Shown one piece after another: positions 12,231 to 22,412 of a stretch of DNA of 64,000 bases. Each line of letters begins with the position of its first letter. Position 1 is the stretch's first letter. Below the pieces are notes generated by a model. The model worked only from the letters and a program-made list of their open reading frames with translations. It did not search any database and was not told the origin of the DNA. The DNA comes from Mortierella alpina (taxonomy: Eukaryota > Mortierellomycota > Mortierellomycetes > Mortierellales > Mortierellaceae): contig JANATF010000008.1 of assembly GCA_029449245.1 (NCBI GenBank), positions 1,798,001 to 1,862,000 of the forward strand. Reading direction: 5' to 3'. A program made the translations under genes and the position numbers.

Positions 12231-14216
12231 ATGAATGCCGCTCAGGAAGCCAAATGCGAAGGCCAGTGGCCATACGCTGCAGGTTACGAAAACTGCCCAG
12301 AGGTGCTTGAGCCGATTGCGCTGACAGTGAGCGGTACTATTCCGCCTTGGCTGGAGGGTGTGTTATATCGGTCCGGCCCAGGGTACGTTGCGATTTCTTT
12401 CTGTGTGCCGTCTGTGAAAGAACTCAAGTATGCTTACCTCCGTTGAGGCGCTCTGAAACTCGCTGACGGATTGTATATAGAACGTACGACTTGAAGACCG
12501 AGTCTGGCAAGGATATACATATTCAACACTGGTTCGACGGGCTGGCTCAAGGTATGGTACCACTGACGACTGCCTGATGTTTTCTTTTCTTTGCTTTTGC
12601 GTGATGAACATGGTTAAAGAAAAGTCTTTCAAACTTGTATGATAGTTCATCGATACGAGATTCAAAAGGGCGGCGAGGTCCTGTACCGCTCCCGTAACAC
12701 CTCCAACGGTCTTCGAGAACGCTACGAGGAGGCTGAAGCTATTACGGATGTCACATTCTGTCAGCGAGACCCTTGCAAGACCATCTTCAACAAGTTTTTC
12801 ACCACCTTCAAGACTGCTGCTTTGGGCGGGCCGCCCTTGGAGCGAGCGAACACGAACGTTGCCGTGATTCCGACGGTAAATTTTCCGGGTCTGAAGGAAT
12901 GCTATGATAGTGATGATTCGATGGATAGCATCAAGAGGCAAAGGAAAAAGGATGCTCGGACTTCGGGTGCACATAACCTCGTCATGACCACCGACGGTAA
13001 CGCGATACAAGAACTGGATGCTGTCACGCTCGAGCCCTTCCGTACTTTTAGCTATGGGGATATTGACGACTCGCTTTATTCGAGTAACTTGGCTTCGGCG
13101 CATCCGTGTATCGATCCAGAGACGGGTGAATATTTCACGGTTCTGTTGACGTTTGGACCTACAGCGACGTACAAGGTGGTCCGTATCCACTCGCATTCAC
13201 AAGGCAATCATCTGGAACCTGATCTGGAGGTCTTGGCCGAGATCCATTCCCCGCGACCGACTTACATGCATAGCTTTGCGATGACTAAGCGTTATGTAGT
13301 CGTGGCCCATTGGCAGTGCGACTTTGCAGCGTGGGGTGCTTCTGTTCTATGGTATGGCAATGCATGGGAGTCCTTTCGAGACCATGACAAGAAGCTGAAG
13401 TCACAGTTTTATGTGGTGGATCGAATGCGACATCGACATGTGGCCACTTTTGAGTGCGATCCTTACTTTGCCTTCCACACCGTCAATGCCTGGGACGAAG
13501 GCGACGACATTTTCGTAGATCTTGCAGCATATAAGGTGAGAGAGTGTGCACCAAGATTTTTTTTTTTTCGGTCTAGAGTCTAGAACGTTGCTGACCATCT
13601 TGTTTTTATTTACTACTCCACACAGGACCATACAGTTATCGGTGATTACTACATCGACAACCTGAGAAATGAGACGTCAGGTAAACCACCCCAGCAGGCT
13701 GTTCTCCGCCGCTACAAGCTGAGCAACATCTCCAAGCACACTTCGTCCTCGCGCAAGAAGCCTCCAAAGCCCGCGCCTGCCGAGATTGTCCTTCAGCTGG
13801 ACGAATCCATGAACTTTGAGCTCCCGTCCATCAACCCTAGCCGATACCTTAAGAGCTACCAGTATGCCTACGGTGTCAACCGCTCTGGTCTGAACAAGAC
13901 CCTGATTTACGACCGCATCATCAAGGTTGATCTTCACAAGGTGGCCAAGGGCGATCGAACGAAATGCGCTCAGTTCTGGGTAGAGGACCAGTGCACACCC
14001 TCAGAGCCCGTCTTTGTCCCAACGCCAAACGCGACCAAGGAGGATGACGGTGTGTTATTGTCGATTGTCTTGGATGGTCGGCGCCGAACGGGGTTCCTGC
14101 TCATCTTGAACGCGCAGACTTTGGAGGAGATGGCGAGGGCAGACATGCCAGAGGGCAAAATTGCGCCTCATAACTTCCATGGCGTTTTTGTCGCCAACCT
14201 GAAGACCCAAAAATAA
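12231..14216 (+). CDS. Carotenoid cleavage oxygenase (RPE65/BCO family)
   Basis: This is a non-heme iron(II) oxygenase that would cleave a carotenoid polyene at a double bond to give apocarotenoids. Exons are 12231-12382, 12481-12551, 12646-13535 and 13626-14216, joined in frame to 567 residues, a normal size. The four iron-ligand histidines are present in their usual contexts: H227 (SAHPCID), H283 (YMHSFAMT), H352 (FHTVNAWDE) and H556 (NFHGVFV). The family N-terminal signature GTYDLKTESGK followed by HIQHWFDG is split across the exon 1/2 junction, which confirms that splice. The ATG at 12231 has an AACAAAATGA context. In Mucoromycota, enzymes of this family make trisporic-acid precursors from beta-carotene and are tied to mating. 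Whether this copy does so cannot be told from sequence. No carotenoid synthesis gene lies nearby. Confidence 0.9.
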
Positions 14217-15047
14217 TGCCACTATGGGAATATTCTATTTGCTTCCGATCGCGCAGAAGCGATCCTGGGCTTTTCATCAATAAACGGGAACATATTTTTC
14301 TGGTACCTTCTATTTCGCGCTCTTGCCAACTGCGCGACATTTTTTTTTGGGCTTATATCTAGGCTGGAGCAAAAGGAACACGCGATTGATTCGCCACCAT
14401 TCCAATAGTGTGGCGAAGTGGAGTGCTGCGGAGGAAGATGTGATTCATACAGATGAGATATAATGGACCTCGTTCAAGGCGCAATCAGCGCCGTGGTATG
14501 TCTGGGTTAGATGAGCATTTCAGGCAGTACAGAACAAATGTGTTCGCAAAAGGAAGGCGAAGACTCAAGGGAGGACTGCGCGGGAGAGAGGCCCGACGCA
14601 GGAGAGACATTGCATGTTGTTCCCACTTTCAGGAGGTGACACTACACCAAAACAACAAATGAGGTGGTTGTGCATTATGCATGCAGTACAGTACTAGGCT
14701 TTTGGTGCATGACTACTCTATATTCAGTTGAACACAGTCTTTTGGAGCTTTGCCGCCGAAACCTTCTTCGCTGTGCATTGTATATTTAATAGTTTTCATG
14801 CAATCCTTTATTTTCTTTTTCACAAGCTATGATTGCGCCTTTGCTTCAGAATCCCTACCGCAAATGAAGGAAGTGGCAGTGATGTGGTCTAAGTGTGTTC
14901 TAGTCTACTATACAATATTGAAGAGTGGAGAGGTGTGGTAAATATCCTGATTATGCTTTTGATCGAATAATCAGGATGGTATCTTCTGGTGAATGTGGTC
15001 CTGAGGATATGCCCTCCTGTAAGCATCTGACCGCATTACTCCTTTTC
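14217..15047. other. Convergent intergenic region, no gene seen
   Basis: This lies between the oxygenase (+) and the F-box gene (-), whose 3' ends face each other. Apart from the poly(A) signal I see only small random ORFs and AT-rich sequence. Confidence 0.5.
14279..14284 (+). terminator. Putative poly(A) signal of the carotenoid oxygenase
   Basis: An AATAAA sits about 63 bases after the oxygenase stop codon, a typical distance. Confidence 0.45.
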
Positions 15048-17411
15048 TCAGGGAACCACTCCCTGGACGAGTTGGCGAAAGGGCCAAATGATATGCGTGA
15101 ACCGACGAGTGATCAAAAGGGAATCGCCCAGAGTCGCAATATCCACGAGTCCATCCTCGGCGGCATTGTCAAGCACTGTGACATACTGAGGAGGTCTCTT
15201 GATGCCGTCCTCCACGACATCGCCTTCGATCTCCTTGTCCATGTCGACAATGCACAAGCCAAATCTTGAGGTGAGGGATATGCGATAGTGCTCCCATACT
15301 AAGTACGCAACAAACAAAAGGTCGTACTCCTCGCTGGCGGGTCCTGCGTTGGATTCGGGTTCTGAAGAGAGGTTGAGCGACAGTGCCGTGGGCGTGCGGG
15401 TGGTTCCGAGGGTTGAGATCTCGAAATGACGGCAGTTGGACTGGACAGTCCAGCTGGTTTGTAATGGAGAGGTGCTAGTGGTGGTGTCTTGATCTAGGAC
15501 CTGCTTGAGCGCCTTTCTTAGTTCCTTTTCCGATATGTGCCACCAAGTGCTCTCCCACTCACGATCCTGTCCGTCTGCAAGAGCAACAACGCGAAAGTCG
15601 CCATGTTTTCTGGAACCATGGGCCGTCACCAAGGAGTTTGCTGATCCATGTTCTCCTTCGGCAGGTTCTTCTACTGCGAAATTTACTTGTATTCCCCAGT
15701 AGTAAAGATCCTTGCGCCTGTCTGGTGGCTCTTGGGGGTGATCCTGCTCTAGTGTCGGATCTTGATGATGTATTCCATACATCGCTTGGTCTCGTTTAGG
15801 GCGCCTTTCGACGCCTGCAATTTCGAGGGTGGCAACTTTTTTGATATGCATCCAATCCCAAATCTCTCCTTGGCCTTGATTATCCATGATCACAATCAAG
15901 TTCTCGAAATCACTTTGGGGTGGAAATAGAGCCAGGCATGACGTTTCTAAACTGCGGCCAGGGGTCCTGTCGCCCAGCACGTCGAGCTTGATCTTGGAAC
16001 GATCGGCCTTGGGTGAGTCACTCATTGCTTTTTTAGGGGCACCAAACAAGGCGCTTGTCAGCAGGACAGTTTGTGAGGCCGTGCTGCGGATGCCGAAGAA
16101 GGCGATGCGTTCCTGCATGACTTTTGTTACAGGGTCTGGACCATTGTACACCTTAATGGCACGACCACGAAGGACTTCACCGGGGCTATCGGTCACAAAG
16201 GTTCGAACTCGACCCCTGTGTGGGCTTGGTCGATAAGGGATGAGGCGTGGCGAGGTGGCGAGTGTCGCATCGGATGGCGCCGCCAGAGGCGAAGTCGTTG
16301 CACAGATGAATAGTTCCACAACCTTAAAACAAAAAAAAGAAAAAGAAAAAGTTGAGTTGTAAATGGTTAGAACCCTATTAAGAACGAAAAACAAAAGGCG
16401 TGTGGGGTGAAATTCAATTTGGACGTTGATGGCTTTACTTACTCGAACAAGAGCCCAGGTATCGAGGATGTTCATTTGTCCCTCTCCATCAGCTAAGCGC
16501 TCGACACCGTTGTTGTCTCCAAAGGCGAGGACAAGAACCACGCGGATCCTCTGCTGGTCGTCCATTTGATCAGGGTATTGTTTTATATCCATGAGTTGTG
16601 CAACCGAGAAGCTGTCCTGAATCTCTGGATCCGAGTGCCCGCCCGTGGATTGGGTCCAGAACTCGCTAGGGATGATGGCGAGGGGTGTTTCATGTTGGGA
16701 CGGATTGAACATGACTATCCTGTAGTCTGTGCGTCCATTAAGGTAGAGCGCCTGAACGTAAGCCGTTATAGTTGACATGGTTTCAACAAAAGTGCTTGAC
16801 ACAGGTGGCCCTATATTCCTCCATTTCACCTCGGATGCTGTATCTAGGTACTGAGGTTGAACGGTAACGGCGTCGTCCAAGTTGATGCGCAGCTGCCGTG
16901 CGGCTTCGTCGTCATCGTGAATGAACATGTCGAATTCCGACTCGAAGGACTTTGGAAGCCAGTGGAGCTTTTTCCTTATGTAATCATCCATCACAATTCT
17001 CCTCCAAACCTCCACTCCTCCTTGCACATGATCCACCTCTAAGCCTATCGAATAGTGCGGAACCAGGATCTTGTACAAACGGCACCACACTCTGGCATTA
17101 GCCATGGCCCTGAAGAGCGAGCAAGTATGAGAAAAGCGCACAACATCAGGCGGATGCGTCAGTTTAGAGAGAATCATGATGTTGATCTCGATAGGTAGAG
17201 AGTCTAGCGAATTGAGACGTGAGCAGTGCCGCTTGCTTGATCGGAGGTTGGATCGCTCGGCAATAGGTTGCGAAACATTCTCGGTTGAGGCGCGAGCGAT
17301 AGTGAGGAAGGTTGGTTCCTGATCGGCGACCCTGGGGACGTCAGGGGGAAGAGTCGAGCACCGGGACTGGCAGAAGGATCTTTTGAGGCAGCTGTTGTTT
17401 GACGAGATCAT
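15048..17411 (-). CDS. F-box domain protein
   Basis: The frame runs unbroken from ATG 17411 to TGA at 15048. However, 16323-16442 has a GTAAGT donor and a TTTTAAG acceptor and is 120 bases long (divisible by 3). It encodes an odd Phe-rich stretch, so I treat it as an intron that happens to be open. Spliced, the protein has 747 residues. Residues about 67-115 form an F-box: LDSLPIEINIMILSKL, followed by the typical VxFSHTCSLFRAMA and VWCRLY. F-box proteins link a substrate to the SCF ubiquitin ligase through Skp1. The remainder shows no repeats that I recognise (no clear LRR or WD40), so the substrate is unknown. A TATA box lies about 85 bases upstream of the ATG. Confidence 0.8.
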   Translation of the reverse strand: MISSNNSCLKRSFCQSRCSTLPPDVPRVADQEPTFLTIARASTENVSQPIAERSNLRSSKRHCSRLNSLDSLPIEINIMILSKLTHPPDVVRFSHTCSLFRAMANARVWCRLYKILVPHYSIGLEVDHVQGGVEVWRRIVMDDYIRKKLHWLPKSFESEFDMFIHDDDEAARQLRINLDDAVTVQPQYLDTASEVKWRNIGPPVSSTFVETMSTITAYVQALYLNGRTDYRIVMFNPSQHETPLAIIPSEFWTQSTGGHSDPEIQDSFSVAQLMDIKQYPDQMDDQQRIRVVLVLAFGDNNGVERLADGEGQMNILDTWALVRVSKAINVQIEFHPTRLLFFVLNRVLTIYNSTFSFSFFCFKVVELFICATTSPLAAPSDATLATSPRLIPYRPSPHRGRVRTFVTDSPGEVLRGRAIKVYNGPDPVTKVMQERIAFFGIRSTASQTVLLTSALFGAPKKAMSDSPKADRSKIKLDVLGDRTPGRSLETSCLALFPPQSDFENLIVIMDNQGQGEIWDWMHIKKVATLEIAGVERRPKRDQAMYGIHHQDPTLEQDHPQEPPDRRKDLYYWGIQVNFAVEEPAEGEHGSANSLVTAHGSRKHGDFRVVALADGQDREWESTWWHISEKELRKALKQVLDQDTTTSTSPLQTSWTVQSNCRHFEISTLGTTRTPTALSLNLSSEPESNAGPASEEYDLLFVAYLVWEHYRISLTSRFGLCIVDMDKEIEGDVVEDGIKRPPQYVTVLDNAAEDGLVDIATLGDSLLITRRFTHIIWPFRQLVQGVVP

Positions 17412-17490
17412 GGCTGATTAATGATTAGGGCAATATTGTACAGTGGATTACGGTGGAGAGCGTGTGCGAAATGTGGCGGTTCCTTGAAAA

Positions 17491-17500
17491 GTATTTATAC
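17491..17500 (-). promoter_or_regulatory. TATA box of the F-box gene
   Basis: Read on the minus strand this is GTATAAATAC, 80-90 bases before the F-box ATG. It is a good match to a core-promoter TATA element. Confidence 0.5.
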
Positions 17501-17878
17501 TTATTGTACATTTTTTTGAGCTTCAGATGGCGAAGCACGCTCTTTTCGTAGCGTTCACGAGTATGAAGCCAAATGACAACCGCTTTATATATTATAGAAG
17601 ACCTGATCCACTGCACTCTATTCTGTCAAGTCTGATGGAGTATCCTAAGCTCAAGTATCAATCAACAACTCTATTGAGCCTTTCCTTCGCAGCCCTAGCT
17701 CGACATGTGTCGTTCTACCGAGCCATAGCGAGCCATACCCGAGCCGAGTCAGAAGCCATGATTTCTTGGATGCACATACAGGTACTGTACCTCAATCCAT
17801 TCGATAGAAATAGAAACGGTTAATAGGCCCCATGTACCAACAAAGTATGGAGTGGAATGGTTTTTTGGACTTTCTCTG

Positions 17879-17892
17879 TATAAAGTCACGTG
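17879..17892 (+). promoter_or_regulatory. TATA box and adjacent CACGTG E-box before the SNAPC1-like gene
   Basis: TATAAA (17879-17884) is followed three bases later by the palindrome CACGTG (17887-17892), 53-66 bases before the predicted ATG at 17945. CACGTG is the core site of bHLH factors such as Cbf1/USF. Its use here is inferred. Confidence 0.45.
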
Positions 17893-17944
17893 CGCGTTTC
17901 GTTTGCGCCGCGTTGCGCCTCACAATTTTTCATGTAAGTTGACG

Positions 17945-20009
17945 ATGTCCTCTGCTAATCACCAAGCTTACGGAACTCCGATTATTCAACCAAAGACACG
18001 CTCGCTGCAGCAAGAGTCAAGCATGGAAACTTGTGTGGTTGTTGGACGTGTCGGAATACTTTCTCGGGCGTTGTATGGAGATGTCCAAGGAACGATCGAG
18101 AATTTCAAGAAGGCAAGACATCAGGCAGCTTACTGCAGGTTCTTGATGATATTAGCATCATGTTATGTATCAAGCGTGCGTAACGCAGCGGGCTTTATTA
18201 ATTATCACTGACGCTTCAAAACACCTGCTTTATTAGAGGAACACACTGGAATATTCCGCCTTCCGTTCTTGCTGGCGGGAGCACCAGCTATCCATGATCC
18301 ATTTTTCATGCGTGGAGGAAGCCGGAAGGAGTCAGTTTATGAGGGCACTATATGATATTGCTCTAGGTATGTACAGAGCAGTTATTCTAGCTAATCTTCT
18401 AATTGGCATCGCTCACGTCAAAATTGGATATTGATCATACTATCGAGCGCCATAGTCAAGATCGTCAGTTGTGAACCAACGGATACGAGAGATTGATACT
18501 TACACTCCGTGTTTTGAACTTGATTTCTGCATAGAATATTTGTCTGAGGACCACACATTAATTGCGCGGGCCGCTGCAGTGTTTTGTCTTTATATGCTGT
18601 ACTCGACTCAGCCATCAGTCTTTAAGAAGGTCCCTATTCGGCTTACTATCTCAAAGTTCCAGAATATCGATCTCCTGTACAAGTTGGCTTTTGAATTTTC
18701 TGCCACTGACTTGATTTTCATTATTCACGCGATGCTTGAGGTTCAAGAGGCATTTGTTTTCGTTGCAGAGAACGAAAAGGTTCACAAAAGACTTATGAAC
18801 GACAACGAGAGTATACGGACCAGGCTCGAACGAACTCTCATTCACACAGAAAGGGCAATTACGGCTAAATCGCTGGTAAGACGAATTAGTTATAAAAGTA
18901 ACAACGAAATGCTCAATTCTTGCATATCGCTCATCTTTCCTAAAGCCGTTGCTCATGATGTTGCTCAAAATTTAGATACCGGTAGAGCCACTGCTATACG
19001 ACTTGAGCAAACTTGCCTGCGAGTATCATCAAGCAAAGTCAGACCTGGTTTCTCTAGGGCTCTCTCGAAAATCAAGTGTCCTTGTCATGCGTGAGCTGAA
19101 GAAACAGATTCGTCCGGGAATGAACTTGATGAAAGCATCGCCCATTCCAGAATTTCTAAAGGAAAATAACCCAACAGCAATCGACTCAAACAGGGAAGCG
19201 GGCGAATGCTCACGAGTCAGCGGAGGAAATCCGGAAGGATATGCCGAGTCAGACATAATGGAGATTGATTCTACAGCAACATCTTACAAGGAAAACTCAC
19301 GGGCAGATGTAGATTCAAATGCAGACCCAGACCCAGACCCAGAGTCGATATCGGAACCAAATGAGGAACAAGTGCCGCAGGAATCCATCATTGAGCCAAG
19401 AGCAAACTACCCTATACCAAGGATATTCAACCTCTCTATGCTTCAAGCCTCAGTGAGCGATTTTCCTGTCCGCATTGAGGACATGCTCCGGCAATTTGGC
19501 AAGGATCGGATGCGACATTTTGAATTTGCCGCTTCTGGGGAGCTGTCGCATCATATGTACAGGTTCCCACAGCAAGAGTCGGTACGTCTAGATGTTTTGG
19601 TGGAAGGCAAACTAGTAGTTCTAGCTAGGTCTGATACTTACCAAACCTTTCTGTTATTCTCTGCCGTTCGAGGTAGATTGTTGCCAAAAGGAAAAAACTA
19701 CACGATGGTCTAGACAAGATACAGCGGCGGGCCTTGAAACGAAAATTGAAGACGGCCCTCAAAAGGCTCTCGCAGAAGCACAAAAAAGCCCTTGCAGACA
19801 AGGGGAAGGGAAAGAAAGCTGATGAAGAGGCTCAGGGGCAATCAGAGGAAACTGAAGATGGAGCAGAAATAACAGGGGAGCCGACTCAGGGGCATTCAGG
19901 CGGCGGAGAGGCACATGCAGGGGGCGGCGGTAGACCGGGATCAAACTCTATGCGAGATATTGAGCAAGGCCAACGTATTCAATCTCAATCGAGCCACTCT
20001 GATGAATAA
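17945..20009 (+). CDS. SNAPC1-like subunit of the snRNA-activating protein complex
   Basis: Five exons join in frame: 17945-18175, 18237-18366, 18535-18875, 18976-19581 and 19677-20009 (546 residues). No exon alone looks like a known gene. Once joined, the N-terminal half matches my memory of the SNAP43/SNAPC1 domain: a CWREHQLSMIH segment, then FMRALYDIAL-EYLSEDHTLIARAA and FCLYMLYSTQPS, then an alpha-helical stretch. The C-terminal half is acidic and Ser/Asp/Glu-rich, then basic (many Lys) with a Gly/Glu-rich tail. SNAPc binds the proximal sequence element of snRNA genes for Pol II and Pol III in animals and plants. The 3' end of exon 1 is the least certain (GTATCA at 18169 and GTGCGT at 18176 both keep frame). 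The first in-frame ATG is 17945, just after a TATA box. Confidence 0.65.
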
Positions 20010-22082
20010 AGAACTGCAGCTGGGCCAAGGTTACGCCAAGTTTACTATACTACCGTGATAACTTGACCAGCCCACACTGACTAATGTGGTTTGTCCCGAA
20101 AGATGTGAACGTGAAGAGTCTAGAGAGCTTTGCGTTGGCTTTTGATAGCGACTGCATGAATTTGGTGTAGTGCTCCTTGTTTCTTTACTTGTGACAACTA
20201 CGAAGGCTTCGCCTCACTTCTCCAGGCGCAGAGGCTGCATTTAAATCTTTTCGCTTCCATGAAAGCATAATGTTCCGTGCACAAAATTCATGTTCTCTCA
20301 TGCATAAATGCTAGGATCTACACAGGGACGGTTCTGTGACCCTTCAGGGGCGGCAAAGATGTCGCCACGCTCAGACCACCACCATGATGTCCAGGTGATA
20401 TAGTAACACGCCATAGGCGTGCGCCTTCGCCTCAGGTTCACACTGCTGCTTCGCCATAGTGCGACCTTGCATACTCTTTTCAAGCACCACAGCAGCGGTG
20501 ATGCAGCGTCAGAGCCTTAAACTCCCAAATACGCTCAGGCTCCCACTTGAGGCTGAAGGGCAGCCGATGCGTATAAACACCCTGAAGCACGCCGCAGAGC
20601 TGGGTACAGCAAATCGGCTGCAGCATCCTTAAAATATTTGATTCCACGCATTCATTATTGTTCATATTCGAATCACGGCGCTCTCAGCAACCGTTGCGCT
20701 GTAGAGCCACCTGCATAGCTCAAAAACTGTCGGCAGCAAGAATATGTCGACCTTGCCATCAGAGAACTCTCTACTGCTATCCTGTATTCTTGGTAAGAGT
20801 TTATGCATGTTATAGTTTGCTATCGATGGGAAACAACAGAGCGCAACGGTCAGACATAAAGCATTCGCCATCTGCCTTTTCAGCTCAGATGATAAAATGT
20901 CCACTGCATAGAGTGCTTTGGTAACATCACATACAACACAGAGAGAAGCGTCTAGATCAGAGAGATTGCTGTCGGTGTTCACACTAGCAGGAAAGGGCGT
21001 GCATACGCAGCCGTACGGCCAACGCAGGCTATAGGAGAGCTCACGCGAGCAGGGTATAGCATGCGTCCGCAGCCGTATGACCAACGCAGGCTGAGATCAT
21101 CTCGCAAGAGTGCTAACCTACTGTAGGTCACCATCGCTATCAGAATGATGTCAAAGGCATCGTGATCGCTTCTGAAATACGACTTATAGCTCATAGGCTC
21201 TGCCAGCGTAATCGCACTCTGCAATTCATATCTATGAGGTGGGTCCTTTGCTCAAATCCCCGCAGGGTCATGGCAGTGGCACCTCCTTAGAACATGCCTC
21301 TTTCCCATGGAACGTGCTTTGCTACGCGTTCTCGTTGTCTTTTCGGTGCCCAAACGCTTCGTATAACGAGCAAGTGCTGTGGGAAAACGTAGTAGGAATA
21401 GTATTTAGGTGTAGCTTGAGGAACGCGGCGAATGTATCCACGACCAACTAACATTGACCCCCCTTTCCTTCATGGCTTTTTAGCATGTGTATCCAAGTTT
21501 GATGAGACCCGCATGCATACAGAAGTCGGAATTTACAGTCTTGCTTGCAAGATGTAGCATTGCATCTCAGGGGTGAGGAGTGATATGGCAAAATCAAGAC
21601 GGGAATTATACTTTGCCCCAGCAGAATCATGGCCATCGTGCATTCTTCACCTGCGTGCTTTATTCAGTACTTTTGGGCGAGAGTTGTAGATGTGGAAATA
21701 TCATGTTGACCGTGAACCCGCATTTGAGTCTCTGAAGCAAAGGCCCTGAATATAGTGCCGGTTAAGGGATGCTTGGCCTCAAGCGTGATATTGCGTTTCC
21801 TATATTCACACGCAGGTTCGCGAGCTCTCCCACAGGCTGCTGTCACGCTTGCAGACTCATCCTTCCCATGCTGGTCGTTGGTGTCGCTCTCGCCCATCTC
21901 TTGCGCTTGGTCCTCAGTGTCGCTCTCGTCTTCACTGCAGCTGTCTTCCTCCTCGTCTTTGTGTTTCTCTTGGGTGACTTTGGTATCTTCATCATCCATG
22001 ATGCGAGTTTTTCTCTTAGAGTGCTTGCTTGGTCTTGTTGGACTTGGAACCTGGCTTCTCGCTTTGGATACTCTCCTTGTTC
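20010..22082. other. Gene-poor region
   Basis: Two kilobases with only short, scattered ORFs of no recognisable family. It contains an imperfect tandem duplication (20997-21115) and, near its right end, an acidic ORF described separately. The patchy, stop-rich sequence looks like decayed or non-coding DNA. I cannot identify a transposon. Confidence 0.4.
20997..21115. repeat. Imperfect ~60-bp tandem duplication
   Basis: Two adjacent copies share CGCAGCCGTA, C/A-CCAACGCAGGCT and a following GAG/CTC-rich segment. The first copy starts at about 20997 and the second at about 21058. The match is strong over the first 34 bases and weaker after. Confidence 0.6.
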
Positions 22083-22086
22083 TCAC
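21664..22086 (-). other. Acidic/basic open frame downstream of the ISG12-like gene
   Basis: A 140-codon open frame in a different frame from the ISG12-like gene begins within its stop region. It is rich in Lys/Arg at first, then strongly acidic (DEEEDSCSEDESDTEDQ), with an internal ATG followed by DDEDTK. Its composition looks selected rather than random. It could be a 3' exon of the ISG12-like gene (GTGAGC and GTGAGA donors lie just before the ISG12 stop), a separate small gene, or chance. I found no splice pair that joins the two frames cleanly. Confidence 0.3.
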
Positions 22087-22412
22087 TGCTCACTGCATTC
22101 AGCGGCAGCAGTGACACCAGCAACGGTAGCGCCCCCAACGACACCAGCAACGGTAGCGCCACCAACGAGACCAGCAACGGTCGTCCCAAGCACGCCTAAT
22201 GCCCCTGTAGCCCCAATGGATTGCATGGCTGCGCAGGCAGATGCGGCTGCAACTGACCCTCCATAGGAAGCCATGAATCCAGCTGCCCAGGTTCCACCAA
22301 CGATCCCACCAGTTGTAAAGCCGAGCATTCCTACTGTGCCAACAACAGCAGCAGGGCCTAGTGCCGCACCAGTGACTGCACCAGTTATGATCAATGGTAT
22401 TGTCCAACTCAT
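22083..22412 (-). CDS. IFI6/IFI27 (ISG12)-like small hydrophobic membrane protein
   Basis: This encodes 109 residues from the Met at 22412. The whole protein is Gly/Ala/Val-rich and hydrophobic, with the layout of the Ifi-6-16 family: an opening TM segment (ITGAVTGAALGPAAVVGTVG), then MLGFTTGGIVGGTWAA, and the family's AMQSIGATG near the centre. A repeated VGGATVAGV unit follows. Animal members are interferon-induced and sit in mitochondrial or nuclear/ER membranes, and homologues in fungi are uncharacterised. The frame is open upstream to 22574 with further Met codons; I chose 22412 because the sequence before it lacks family character. If the upstream start is used the protein has 163 residues. 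Confidence 0.7.
   Translation of the reverse strand: MSWTIPLIITGAVTGAALGPAAVVGTVGMLGFTTGGIVGGTWAAGFMASYGGSVAAASACAAMQSIGATGALGVLGTTVAGLVGGATVAGVVGGATVAGVTAAAECSEQ
22098..22178 (-). repeat. 27-bp repeat (x3) encoding VGGATVAGV units
   Basis: Three consecutive 27-base units encode a 9-residue Gly/Val repeat at the C-terminus of the ISG12-like protein. The first two differ at one base, and the third is more diverged. Length variation between strains would be expected. Confidence 0.75.

Noticed and set aside
12363-13196. 277-codon minus-strand ORF in the carotenoid oxygenase gene
   Set aside because: It runs across introns of the real gene and has no domain; a shadow.
21000-21091. Possible CRISPR array
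   Set aside because: There are only two diverged copies, no regular spacers, and the context is a eukaryotic genome with spliced genes.
20662-21224. Overlapping minus-strand ORFs in the gene-poor region
   Set aside because: They are short, mutually overlapping, span the tandem duplication, and show no family features.
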